A stretch of DNA of 12,820 nucleotides from Synechococcales cyanobacterium 340R_concoct_173_sub (GTDB lineage: Bacteria > Cyanobacteriota > Cyanobacteriia > Leptolyngbyales > Leptolyngbyaceae). Below, piece by piece: positions 7,452 through 12,820 of the stretch. Made by a program: the position numbers and the translations under genes. Within the stretch, counting starts at the first letter, position 1. Each line of letters begins with the position of its first letter. The DNA is taken from the NCBI GenBank assembly GCA_025354065.1, contig JANXNM010000634.1:1-12820 (forward strand), read 5' to 3'. The notes under the pieces are model-generated. The model was not told the DNA's origin and did not search any database. It saw nothing but the letters and a program-made list of their open reading frames with translations.

Positions 7452-7457
7452 TTTTGC

Positions 7458-8603
7458 TTGCCAGAGTTCTATCGTTCGGTGCTTCGTCCGCTCCTGTTTT
7501 CGGGCCTGGATCTCGATCCTGAATGGCTACATCAGCAGACGCTTCAGTGGTTACAGTGGACCGATTTGGATGCTTCAGCGTTTGTCCGCAGGTCGATCTT
7601 AAACCAGATGACGCGAACTTACGGGTTTAACAACGATCGGCTAATTCAGAAAGCCTTTGGCCTAGGGTTTGCCAATCCCATGGGCTTAAGCGCGGGTTTT
7701 GACAAAGATGGTCAGGGTGCTGCAATTTGGCCTCATTTCGGATTTGGGTTTGCTGAACTAGGCACAGTGACCCAATATGCTCAAGCGGGAAACCCTCAAC
7801 CTCGACTCTTTCGACTCATTGAAGACGAGGCCGCTCTAAACCGTATGGGCTTTAATAATCAAGGTTCCCAGGCATTGGCCGATCGGTTGATAGCCCGTCA
7901 GAATCAGACCGATCGTCCCATCCCGCCCATGCCTTTGGGGATCAACTTAGGGAAATCAAAAATTACACCCTTAGATGAAGCAGCGGACGATTACCGTGAG
8001 AGTTTCCGGCGACTGCGGGATCTTGGAGATTATTTTGTGATAAATGTCAGTTCACCCAACACACCGGGACTCCGATCGTTGCAAAGCGTTGAACAGTTGG
8101 CCCCAATTTTTAAAGCGTTGAATGGGGAAAACCATAGCGGTAAACCTATTTTGGTGAAAATTGCGCCTGACCTTGCGGATGAGGACGTGTTGGCCGTGGT
8201 GGATCTCGCTCGTGAGTCGCACTTATCGGGGATCATTGCGACGAATACCACTATCTGCCGAGACAATCTCAAAACCACAATTTTGGCACGGACGGGCAAT
8301 CCGATCGTAGACGAAGCGGGCGGAATCAGTGGTGCACCTGTTCGGGCGCGATCGACGGAAGTGATTCGGTTAATCTATCGCCACACGGATGGGCAATTTC
8401 CCATTGTGGGGGTAGGTGGTATTTTTACGGCGGACGATGCTTGGGAGAAAATCACTGCCGGGGCTAGTTTGCTTCAGGTCTATACGGGCTGGATTTATAA
8501 CGGACCGATTATGGTGCGTCGGATTTTGGAAGGGCTAGTCGATCGGCTTGATGCTGCCGGACTCAATACATTGGATCAAGCTGTTGGACTAGCGGCAAAG
8601 TGA
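7458..8603 (+). CDS. pyrD: Dihydroorotate dehydrogenase (quinone), class 2
   Basis: Oxidises dihydroorotate to orotate, the fourth step of UMP synthesis, using FMN and passing electrons to a membrane quinone; it is expected to be peripherally membrane-attached. The class 2 mark is the N-terminal helical extension (about 1-50, FYRSVLRPLLFSGLDLDPE) that forms the quinone tunnel. Core motifs are FANPMGLSAGFDKDG (71-85), ALNRMGFNNQG (126-136), GINLGKSK (161-168), NVSSPNTPGLR (196-206) with catalytic base S199, KIAPDL with FMN lysine K234, IATNTT (260-265), the phosphate-binding GVGGIF (318-323) and VYTGWIY (341-347). At 381 residues it is somewhat longer than E. coli PyrD (336), as in many class 2 enzymes. 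The TTG start is chosen because GGAG sits 6 nt upstream and the next in-frame Met (residue 51) would delete the quinone-binding helices. The gene is monocistronic here. Confidence 0.96.
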   Translation: MPEFYRSVLRPLLFSGLDLDPEWLHQQTLQWLQWTDLDASAFVRRSILNQMTRTYGFNNDRLIQKAFGLGFANPMGLSAGFDKDGQGAAIWPHFGFGFAELGTVTQYAQAGNPQPRLFRLIEDEAALNRMGFNNQGSQALADRLIARQNQTDRPIPPMPLGINLGKSKITPLDEAADDYRESFRRLRDLGDYFVINVSSPNTPGLRSLQSVEQLAPIFKALNGENHSGKPILVKIAPDLADEDVLAVVDLARESHLSGIIATNTTICRDNLKTTILARTGNPIVDEAGGISGAPVRARSTEVIRLIYRHTDGQFPIVGVGGIFTADDAWEKITAGASLLQVYTGWIYNGPIMVRRILEGLVDRLDAAGLNTLDQAVGLAAK

Positions 8604-8614
8604 AATAAGTAAAT

Positions 8615-9406
8615 TTAGAGAAATTGGGGCAATGCGACTTCCGCGATCGACTCCCACGCTGTTCCTACCACTAAATCGAATTCTATTGCAGGCGTATTCA
8701 CCCGATCGCAACGCACCGCAAAGCTACAGGTTTCGCAGGTTTGTCGAATCTCCGTCTGAGGGAACGATTCACCCGTCAACTCATAAGCCGATCGCCACAA
8801 ATTCAGGGCTGTTAATCGTTGAGTTAAGGCCGCTGCCGTCTCGGCCATTGCCTCCGCACTCGACTCCAACCGAAGCATGTGGGGTTGACCTTGATCCCCG
8901 CCCTGAAAAAACCAGTAGCGCATCTCAATACTGGCGGGCGAATAATTGCTGCTATTTACTAGAAGGAAGGGATACAGCTTCGATTGCCAACTCTGCTGTA
9001 ACCGCCGGGAATCAACGGGTTTCGGATAAGTCTTCCAGTCCAAAATCTGGGCTGAATCCGATCGCAACACCACATAGTCGTACACCCCCACAATCGTGTG
9101 CCCCATCCAATCCATTGTGCGCACATGTTCACTATCGGTCCAAGCCTCGCCAGCATCTGGGAAAAGGTCCGCAGACTGGGCCTCTACCACTTCAAACCAT
9201 CGCCTTAAGTCGGGATCCGTCGCCGCTATTGCTTCAATGGGAAGTTGCTGCGATCGTTGTTGCATGAGTTGATGAAAGTGGCTTCCCAACTGCATCTTCT
9301 CCCAGCTCTCACCTAGCTGTGGGACTGCCAACTGTTCCAAAACCGTATATTGAAACAATCTGGGACAGCTATCTAATATTGTCAAATTTCCTTGAGAAAG
9401 TTTCAT
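8615..9406 (-). CDS. PD-(D/E)XK nuclease family protein with predicted Fe-S cluster (RecB/Cas4-like)
   Basis: A RecB-family nuclease fold of the Cas4/AddB type. Visible elements are C14 in LDSCPRLF, the GxxxH motif G41-H45, the acidic D110 in GVYDYV, D123 and K125 in ILDWKT, QxxxY at Q141-Y145, and a C-terminal cysteine trio C224, C227 and C233 in CETCSFAVRC. One N-terminal plus three C-terminal cysteines is the arrangement that binds a 4Fe-4S cluster in AddB and Cas4, so cluster binding and DNA-end or ssDNA cleavage are predicted. At 263 residues it is a stand-alone nuclease without helicase. No CRISPR repeats or cas genes are nearby, so a Cas4 label is not justified. The ATG at 9406 follows an AAGAG-like ribosome-binding site. 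It lies 22 bp downstream of the PAP/fibrillin gene on the same strand and converges on pyrD. Confidence 0.85.
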   Translation of the reverse strand: MKLSQGNLTILDSCPRLFQYTVLEQLAVPQLGESWEKMQLGSHFHQLMQQRSQQLPIEAIAATDPDLRRWFEVVEAQSADLFPDAGEAWTDSEHVRTMDWMGHTIVGVYDYVVLRSDSAQILDWKTYPKPVDSRRLQQSWQSKLYPFLLVNSSNYSPASIEMRYWFFQGGDQGQPHMLRLESSAEAMAETAAALTQRLTALNLWRSAYELTGESFPQTEIRQTCETCSFAVRCDRVNTPAIEFDLVVGTAWESIAEVALPQFL

Positions 9407-9428
9407 CGCTAAGCTCTTACCAAAATGC

Positions 9429-10037
9429 CTAATCTTTCACCAAAACGAAGATGCTGCCTTCATTCCCCCGGCTAATCCGTAGCGTTTCATCCAAATAGGT
9501 CACTTCCAGCCAGCCCTGTGCCACGCCATCACGCGCAGGAATCGGTACATCGATCGCCAGAACCCGAGACTTTGCCTCCAATGAATCGACAAAAGCCGTC
9601 ACCGATCGATAGCCCATAATGCTCCGCAGCCCCAAAATCGATCGTTCAAATGTGACCGAAACCCGTATATCGCCCGATCTGACATAACGGGCCGCCACCG
9701 CAACAATCCCTTCTATTCCCAACACGCTTTTTGTTTCTGCTACGTTATAAACTCGATCGCCCCGAATGGCCTGATATACCTCCCCCAAATCCGTCAACGG
9801 AATCCGATCGAGTCCCAAAATTCCTCGACTCGTCGTATACACCAACCGCCAGTCACCCATCAAAAATGGGGAATCCAGGGGATTGGGGCTAGGGGATTGA
9901 GCTTCCAAATCTGCAATTAATTGATTCAGATCTGCAATAGACTCGGGCGGAGTTTGCCAGAGATGATGATGATGGTCTTGGCGCTGGGAGTTTAAGGTTT
10001 GGAGCAATGTATTTTTTAATTTCAGTAATTCCAGCAT
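9429..10037 (-). CDS. PAP/fibrillin family protein (plastid-lipid-associated protein)
   Basis: A lipocalin-like beta-barrel family found in cyanobacteria and plastids, associated with thylakoid lipids or plastoglobule-like bodies and photoprotection. The hallmarks are the N-terminal GDWRLVYTTSRGILGL (residues 61-76) and the C-terminal WLEVTYLDETLRISRG followed by EGSIFVLVKD, the conserved ending of the family. At 202 residues it is the typical single-domain size. No signal peptide is visible. Residues 22-25 form a short His run (DHHHHLWQ) in the helical N-terminus. The ATG at 10037 lies just downstream of a consensus TATAAT. Co-directional with the nuclease gene (22-bp gap), it is probably the first gene of a two-gene unit. 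The exact ligand cannot be told from sequence. Confidence 0.88.
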   Translation of the reverse strand: MLELLKLKNTLLQTLNSQRQDHHHHLWQTPPESIADLNQLIADLEAQSPSPNPLDSPFLMGDWRLVYTTSRGILGLDRIPLTDLGEVYQAIRGDRVYNVAETKSVLGIEGIVAVAARYVRSGDIRVSVTFERSILGLRSIMGYRSVTAFVDSLEAKSRVLAIDVPIPARDGVAQGWLEVTYLDETLRISRGNEGSIFVLVKD

Positions 10038-10052
10038 TGCGGTAGTTCACAA

Positions 10053-10082
10053 ATTATATAAAGTTAGGCCACAGATTTTCCA
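10053..10082 (-). promoter_or_regulatory. Candidate promoter of the PAP/fibrillin-nuclease unit
   Basis: On the minus strand a perfect -10 TATAAT lies at 10058..10053, with TGGAAA (10082..10077, 4/6 match) 18 nt upstream. Transcription would start near 10046, leaving a leader of only about 10 nt before the ATG at 10037. Confidence 0.5.
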
Positions 10083-10113
10083 TAGAACGCTTTTTAGCGC
10101 ACTTCATCTAAGG

Positions 10114-10119
10114 TATAGT
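10114..10119 (+). promoter_or_regulatory. Candidate -10 box of the DUF3134-type gene
   Basis: TATAGT matches TATAAT at 5/6 positions. The hexamer 17 nt upstream is TTTTTA, a poor -35. Transcription from about 10126 would produce a leader of about 140 nt containing the nested inverted repeats that follow. A 7-bp inverted repeat, CGCACTT (10098-10104) and AAGTGCG (10147-10153), brackets the box. Confidence 0.35.
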
Positions 10120-10127
10120 CTTTACGG

Positions 10128-10234
10128 AAGTTATCGTTTATCCCTAAAGTGCGAGAAAGTTAGCGATCGATGCGTCAACTTTCAAACTCGGTGATAAACT
10201 CTGGTTAACTTTCAGCAGACTTTTTTCTCTGCTG
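10128..10234 (+). promoter_or_regulatory. Structured leader: three nested stems plus a separate hairpin
   Basis: Co-linear complementary arms can stack into one long imperfect hairpin: AAGTTA (10128-10133) with TAACTT (10206-10211), GTTTATC (10136-10142) with GATAAAC (10193-10199), and GAAAGTT (10155-10161) with AACTTTC (10177-10183). A second hairpin follows, CAGCAGA (10213-10219) and TCTGCTG (10228-10234) around an 8-nt pyrimidine loop. A second AACTTTC at 10207-10213 could compete for the GAAAGTT arm, so two alternative folds are possible. It ends 31 nt before the DUF3134-type ATG. I do not recognise it as a known riboswitch or RNA thermometer. It could be a regulatory 5' UTR, a small RNA or a degenerate palindromic element. 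Confidence 0.45.
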
Positions 10235-10265
10235 TCAATATTGTGAGACCCATTCAGAGCAGCCA

Positions 10266-10526
10266 ATGACTGAGATTATTGCACTTGAGGTTTATAACCC
10301 ATCACTACGAGAAGAGCCTCGGGATAAACCCGCTGCGGTTCTTCAGGTGAGACGGCAGGCTTCCATTCTAGATTGGTTGGAGCAAGCGGGTCGTCTTCGC
10401 GCTCGTCAGCCTGGAGATTTTGACTTCGTTGATGACGAACAAGAAATCAACGATTTGATGGGGAATGATGATGCAGACTACGAAGAGGAAGAGGATGATA
10501 ACGATTTAGGCGATGTGGACGATTAG
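10266..10526 (+). CDS. Small DUF3134-type cyanobacterial protein with acidic tail
   Basis: An 86-residue soluble protein of unknown function. Its conserved block, YNPSLREEPRDKPAAV (10-25) then SILDWLEQAGRLRAR (33-47), is what I recall for the cyanobacterial DUF3134 family. The first half is slightly basic (QVRRQ, RLRARQ). Residues 51-86 contain 20 Asp/Glu, ending DYEEEEDDNDLGDVDD. It has no cysteine, membrane segment or signal peptide. The ATG start has only a weak AG-rich upstream stretch (CAGAGCAG). It is preceded by a leader with nested inverted repeats and followed, after 205 bp with no obvious terminator, by mraY on the same strand. Family assignment is from memory of the conserved block; no function is proposed. 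Confidence 0.75.
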   Translation: MTEIIALEVYNPSLREEPRDKPAAVLQVRRQASILDWLEQAGRLRARQPGDFDFVDDEQEINDLMGNDDADYEEEEDDNDLGDVDD

Positions 10527-10648
10527 TCTATTTTGAACCGAACTGTCGATCGTTTGATGACATGAGCAAAAGAATTATTACCAGAGCGGTCCGCCTTCAT
10601 CAGCGATCGTTCTAATAAACAATAATTTAGGTGGGCTAGTTTGTATTT

Positions 10649-10666
10649 TTTGAACTTAATTTCAAA
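10649..10666. promoter_or_regulatory. Inverted repeat TTTGAA-N6-TTCAAA upstream of mraY
   Basis: Exact 6-bp arms lie at 10649-10654 and 10661-10666, 66 bp before the preferred mraY start. No good -10/-35 pair was found with it. The rest of 10527-10731 holds neither a recognisable terminator for the upstream gene nor a clear promoter. Confidence 0.3.
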
Positions 10667-10731
10667 TTAGGTCCGGAAAATTGAATTCTCCTTGTGTGGT
10701 GTGTGTAGTGAGTTGTGTGAGTGTGCGGATT

Positions 10732-11829
10732 GTGGATGCAAAATTTGTTAATAGTCAGTCGCTAAGTTTTTCAGGGACTAAATTATTTGTCGCACTCGCT
10801 TCAGGAATGACCGCAACGTCCATTATTTTGGATTTATGGGCTAGTCGGTCGATCGTTTCATCAGCCTCGTTAACAGCTCCGCTAGTCATCTGTGGTATTT
10901 TATCTGCCCTAGTTGGCCTTGGTGCTGTACCTCTATTACGTACGCTGAAAGCAGGACAAATCATTCGGGAAGATGGACCTAAATCCCATCTTAAGAAGAC
11001 AGGCACTCCGACGATGGGAGGTGCCTTTTTTGTTCCCGTTGCTATTATTATGTCGGTCGTTTTGAGTGGCTTTCACCCTAATGCCATAGCAGTTGCAGCC
11101 CTAACCACGGCCTACGCAGGCATCGGGTTTGCAGACGACTGGGAAATTATCCGTCGGCGATCGAACAGAGGAATTTCTCCCCGCACCAAAATGGGATTGC
11201 AAATCGCCTTTGCCGTTGCATTTTGTCTCTGGATGATGATGTATGGACATGTCTCGACAGATATCAAATTGCCCTTTGGAGTTGTGATTCCTCTAGGATT
11301 GCTATTCTGGGGTTTAGCCGCTTTTACGCTAGTCGCGGAAAGTAATGCAACCAACTTGACTGATGGAGTCGATGGTTTGGCGGGCGGAACTGTTGCTGTG
11401 GCGATGCTGGGCATGGGTGCGATCGCGGCTCCAACTAACCCTGAGCTAATGATATTTTCGGCCTGCCTGAGCGGTGCTTGCCTCGGATTTTTGGCCCACA
11501 ATCGAAACCCCGCTAAAGTTTTCATGGGCGATACAGGGTCTCTAGCGATCGGTGGCGCATTGGCAGCGGTTGGATTGATGACCAACTCGTTGTTTGCCTT
11601 GTTACTGATTAGCGGATTGTTTCTTTGGGAAACCCTATCGGTAATTATTCAAGTTTCTTATTTTAAGATGACAAAAAATGCCGATGGTGTTGGCCAACGC
11701 TTTTTCAAAATGTCGCCTTATCACAACCACCTCGAACTCAGCGGCTGGACCGAAACCCAAATAGTAGGTTGGTTTTACACCGTTAATATCGTTCTCGCGC
11801 TTCTGGCTCTAGCTACAACCGCTAAATAA
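10732..11829 (+). CDS. mraY: Phospho-N-acetylmuramoyl-pentapeptide-transferase MraY
   Basis: An integral membrane enzyme that transfers phospho-MurNAc-pentapeptide from UDP to undecaprenyl phosphate, giving lipid I, the first membrane step of peptidoglycan synthesis. It has about ten hydrophobic segments. Family motifs, numbered from the GTG start, are the catalytic-region acidic pair DD 135-136 (GFADDWEIIRRR), NATNLTDGVDGLAGG (205-219) with D214, MGDTGSLAIGG (265-275) and PYHNHLEL (329-336). The last is normally written HHH; here the middle position is N332. GTG at 10732 gives 365 residues, the usual length, and begins (M)DAKF, which resembles cyanobacterial MraY N-termini as I recall them. 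The frame stays open to TTG 10681, adding 17 Cys/Val-rich residues encoded by a GT-rich tract with five further in-frame GTG codons, which look like leader sequence. The enzyme works in the same pathway as FtsI. Confidence 0.95.
   Translation: MDAKFVNSQSLSFSGTKLFVALASGMTATSIILDLWASRSIVSSASLTAPLVICGILSALVGLGAVPLLRTLKAGQIIREDGPKSHLKKTGTPTMGGAFFVPVAIIMSVVLSGFHPNAIAVAALTTAYAGIGFADDWEIIRRRSNRGISPRTKMGLQIAFAVAFCLWMMMYGHVSTDIKLPFGVVIPLGLLFWGLAAFTLVAESNATNLTDGVDGLAGGTVAVAMLGMGAIAAPTNPELMIFSACLSGACLGFLAHNRNPAKVFMGDTGSLAIGGALAAVGLMTNSLFALLLISGLFLWETLSVIIQVSYFKMTKNADGVGQRFFKMSPYHNHLELSGWTETQIVGWFYTVNIVLALLALATTAK
11419..11426. repeat. HIP1 octamer GCGATCGC
   Basis: Exact HIP1 copy inside mraY. Confidence 0.9.
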
Positions 11830-11849
11830 TCAACTCACACAGGTTCAAT

Positions 11850-11878
11850 TTCACAATTTTTATCTGACTTGTTATACT
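11850..11878 (+). promoter_or_regulatory. Promoter of tRNA-Ser
   Basis: TTCACA (11850-11855, 5/6 match to TTGACA) and TATACT (11873-11878, 5/6 match to TATAAT) are separated by exactly 17 nt. Transcription would start near 11885, about 35 nt before the mature tRNA. A small dyad AGAGA-AA-TCTCT (11882-11893) lies at the predicted start. Confidence 0.6.
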
Positions 11879-11919
11879 TTTAGAGAAATCTCTGATATAT
11901 TACTCAAGTCGGAATGCCT

Positions 11920-12008
11920 GGAGAGATGGCTGAGTGGACGAAAGCGGCAGATTGCTAATCTGTTGTATGGATTAATCCGTACCGAGGGTTCGAATCCCTC
12001 TCTCTCCG
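11920..12008 (+). tRNA. tRNA-Ser (anticodon GCU)
   Basis: An 89-nt class II tRNA reading AGC and AGU codons. The acceptor stem GGAGAGA pairs with TCTCTCC (12001-12007) and the discriminator is G12008. The D-arm TGGCTGAGTGG, the anticodon stem-loop GCAGA-TTGCTAA-TCTGT with anticodon GCT, a long variable arm typical of serine tRNAs, and the T-arm GAGGG-TTCGAAT-CCCTC are all intact. CCA is not encoded (GTT follows). It has its own promoter-like boxes upstream and a strong hairpin downstream. Confidence 0.97.
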
Positions 12009-12023
12009 TTACATAGGTAAACT

Positions 12024-12061
12024 TAAAGAACCGCAGGTCATATTTAACCTGCGGTTCTTTA
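12024..12061 (+). terminator. Rho-independent terminator-like hairpin after tRNA-Ser
   Basis: A perfect 15-bp inverted repeat: TAAAGAACCGCAGGT (12024-12038) and its complement ACCTGCGGTTCTTTA (12047-12061) around the 8-nt loop CATATTTA. The 3' arm ends in TTCTTTATTGTATT, a moderate U-tract. It lies 15 nt after the tRNA and separates it from the downstream transporter gene. Confidence 0.85.
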
Positions 12062-12142
12062 TTGTATTGGGGGGCTTTTCAAGCTTTACGATCGGCTGTA
12101 ACCTTAGGTGTAATTTGGAACTTGGGTTGTGAGGCTTGTGTT

Positions 12143-12820
12143 ATGGCTGTGCAAAGAACTGAAATGAGCGTTAGACGATGCGTAATGGTGACGAGTCTAG
12201 TTATGGCACTGGGAATGATCACTGCCGCCTGTCAAGAAGCCGAAACCCCAAAAACAGCAACGACTAGCACGGCCAGCACCGAAAATCCGAAGCAACTCAA
12301 GTTAGGTTCACTATTGCCTTCCACGGGCGACCTGGCTTCCTTAGGCGGGCCAATGATAGCATCCGTGCCATTGCTGGTTGAGACGGTCAATCAATGCGGT
12401 GGTGTGAATGGTCAGCCTGTGACCTTAGTGGCCAGTGATGACCAGACCGATGCAACCGCTGGCACTGAAGCCGTCACGCGTCTGGTTAATGTTGAGAAAG
12501 TTGCTGGAGTTGTGGGATCGTTTGCCAGTGGCGTATCGATGGCTGGAGCAGCGGTTACCTCACGGAACAAAGTCATGATGATTTCGCCGGGAAGCACGAG
12601 TCCAGAACTGACTAAAAAATCTAAGGAATTCAACGGCTATTGGGCCAGAACTGCGCCGTCTGATGCCTATCAAGCGCCCGCCATGGCCAAACTCGCCTAC
12701 GACAAAGGCTACAGAAAAATCGCAACGATCGTAATCAACAACAACTACGGCATCGGCTTTGAACAAGAATTTATCAAAGCCTTCCAAGCACTGGGCGGCA
12801 CCATCATTAACCAGGCCAAA
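12143..12820 (+). CDS. ABC transporter substrate-binding lipoprotein, branched-chain amino acid/amide type (3' end beyond the right edge)
   Basis: The periplasmic receptor of a LivJ/UrtA/NatB-class (Peripla_BP_6) uptake system; 226 codons are visible. It starts MAVQRTEMSVRR, a basic n-region, then a hydrophobic segment ending in the lipobox ITAAC with lipidation at C30. A Thr/Ser/Pro-rich linker follows (about 35-50), then the binding-protein fold: LKLGSLLPSTGDLASLG, VNGQPVTLVASDDQTD, a GVVGSFASGVSMA ligand-loop region, MMISPGSTSPELT, and the second lobe from about IATIVINNNYG. The ATG at 12143 is supported by GAGG at 12131-12134 (8-nt spacer); the in-frame Met at residue 8 is an alternative. 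Family members bind leucine/isoleucine/valine, other neutral amino acids, urea or short-chain amides, and the ligand cannot be told here. Permease and ATPase genes would be expected downstream. Confidence 0.9.
   Translation, partial: MAVQRTEMSVRRCVMVTSLVMALGMITAACQEAETPKTATTSTASTENPKQLKLGSLLPSTGDLASLGGPMIASVPLLVETVNQCGGVNGQPVTLVASDDQTDATAGTEAVTRLVNVEKVAGVVGSFASGVSMAGAAVTSRNKVMMISPGSTSPELTKKSKEFNGYWARTAPSDAYQAPAMAKLAYDKGYRKIATIVINNNYGIGFEQEFIKAFQALGGTIINQAK

Larger units (their letters stand above)
7101..7457. other. 357-bp divergent intergenic region
   Basis: This lies between the outward-reading multi-GAF gene and pyrD. It contains the pyrD -10/inverted repeat at 7420-7434 and its ribosome-binding site. 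It also has a 10-bp direct repeat GGAAATGAAC (7128-7137 and 7387-7396) near its two ends and a paired TGGCTAA (7238-7244 and 7252-7258). I see no RNA gene, no convincing open reading frame, and no strong promoter for the minus-strand gene. Confidence 0.6.

Noticed and set aside
8632..9267. 211-codon open frame on the plus strand
   Set aside because: It lies opposite the nuclease gene, whose catalytic and cysteine motifs are intact on the minus strand. The plus-strand translation is Ser/Pro-rich with no recognisable pattern.
8615..9406. Cas4 / CRISPR-associated interpretation
   Set aside because: No direct-repeat array or cas gene is visible in the window. The same motifs occur in stand-alone RecB-family nucleases.
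9960..9975. ATG/GAT triplet run (His run of the PAP/fibrillin protein) as a microsatellite
   Set aside because: Only four repeated codons; too short to be notable.
11112..11585. 157-codon open frame on the minus strand
   Set aside because: Antisense shadow of mraY, whose motifs are unambiguous.
11920..12061. tRNA-Ser as an integration (att) site of a mobile element
   Set aside because: No duplicated tRNA 3' end, integrase or composition shift is visible. The adjacent hairpin is well explained as a terminator.

Overview
The window looks like chromosomal core sequence from a cyanobacterium. CGATCG hexamers are scattered throughout, with four complete HIP1 octamers (GCGATCGC). The protein families also fit: a DUF3134-type small protein, a plastid-lipid-associated (PAP/fibrillin) protein, and MraY and FtsI away from a classical dcw cluster. 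I cannot name the genus. No transposase, integrase, phage gene, CRISPR array or toxin-antitoxin pair is visible.

Layout. From 1 to 4104 the minus strand carries a compact unit read right to left: a single-pass FtsL-like protein, the septal transpeptidase FtsI (5 bp later), a membrane histidine kinase (3 bp later), and after 75 bp a NarL/LuxR-type response regulator that runs off the left edge. A TTGACA box sits just upstream. From 4221 to 7100 (minus) is a 959-residue cytoplasmic protein with about four GAF-like domains and a histidine-kinase-like C-terminus whose ATP-binding motifs are degenerate. A 357-bp divergent intergenic region separates it from pyrD (plus, TTG start). Converging on pyrD with 11 bp between are a PAP/fibrillin gene and, downstream of it, a PD-(D/E)XK nuclease with four cysteines of the Fe-S type (both minus). 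On the plus strand then come a small acidic-tailed DUF3134-type protein behind a leader with nested inverted repeats, mraY, a tRNA-Ser(GCU) with its own promoter and a strong terminator-like hairpin, and the first 226 codons of a lipoprotein substrate-binding protein of the branched-chain amino-acid/amide ABC transporter type, cut by the right edge.

How it fits together. FtsL, FtsI and MraY all serve peptidoglycan synthesis and division. PyrD supplies pyrimidines and feeds electrons to the quinone pool. The most notable arrangement is a two-component system directly behind ftsL-ftsI, which suggests envelope or division sensing. The most notable non-coding signal is the set of nested inverted repeats in front of the DUF3134-type gene. 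I found no clear case of a wholly new multi-gene system; these two and the degenerate multi-GAF kinase-like protein are the best leads.
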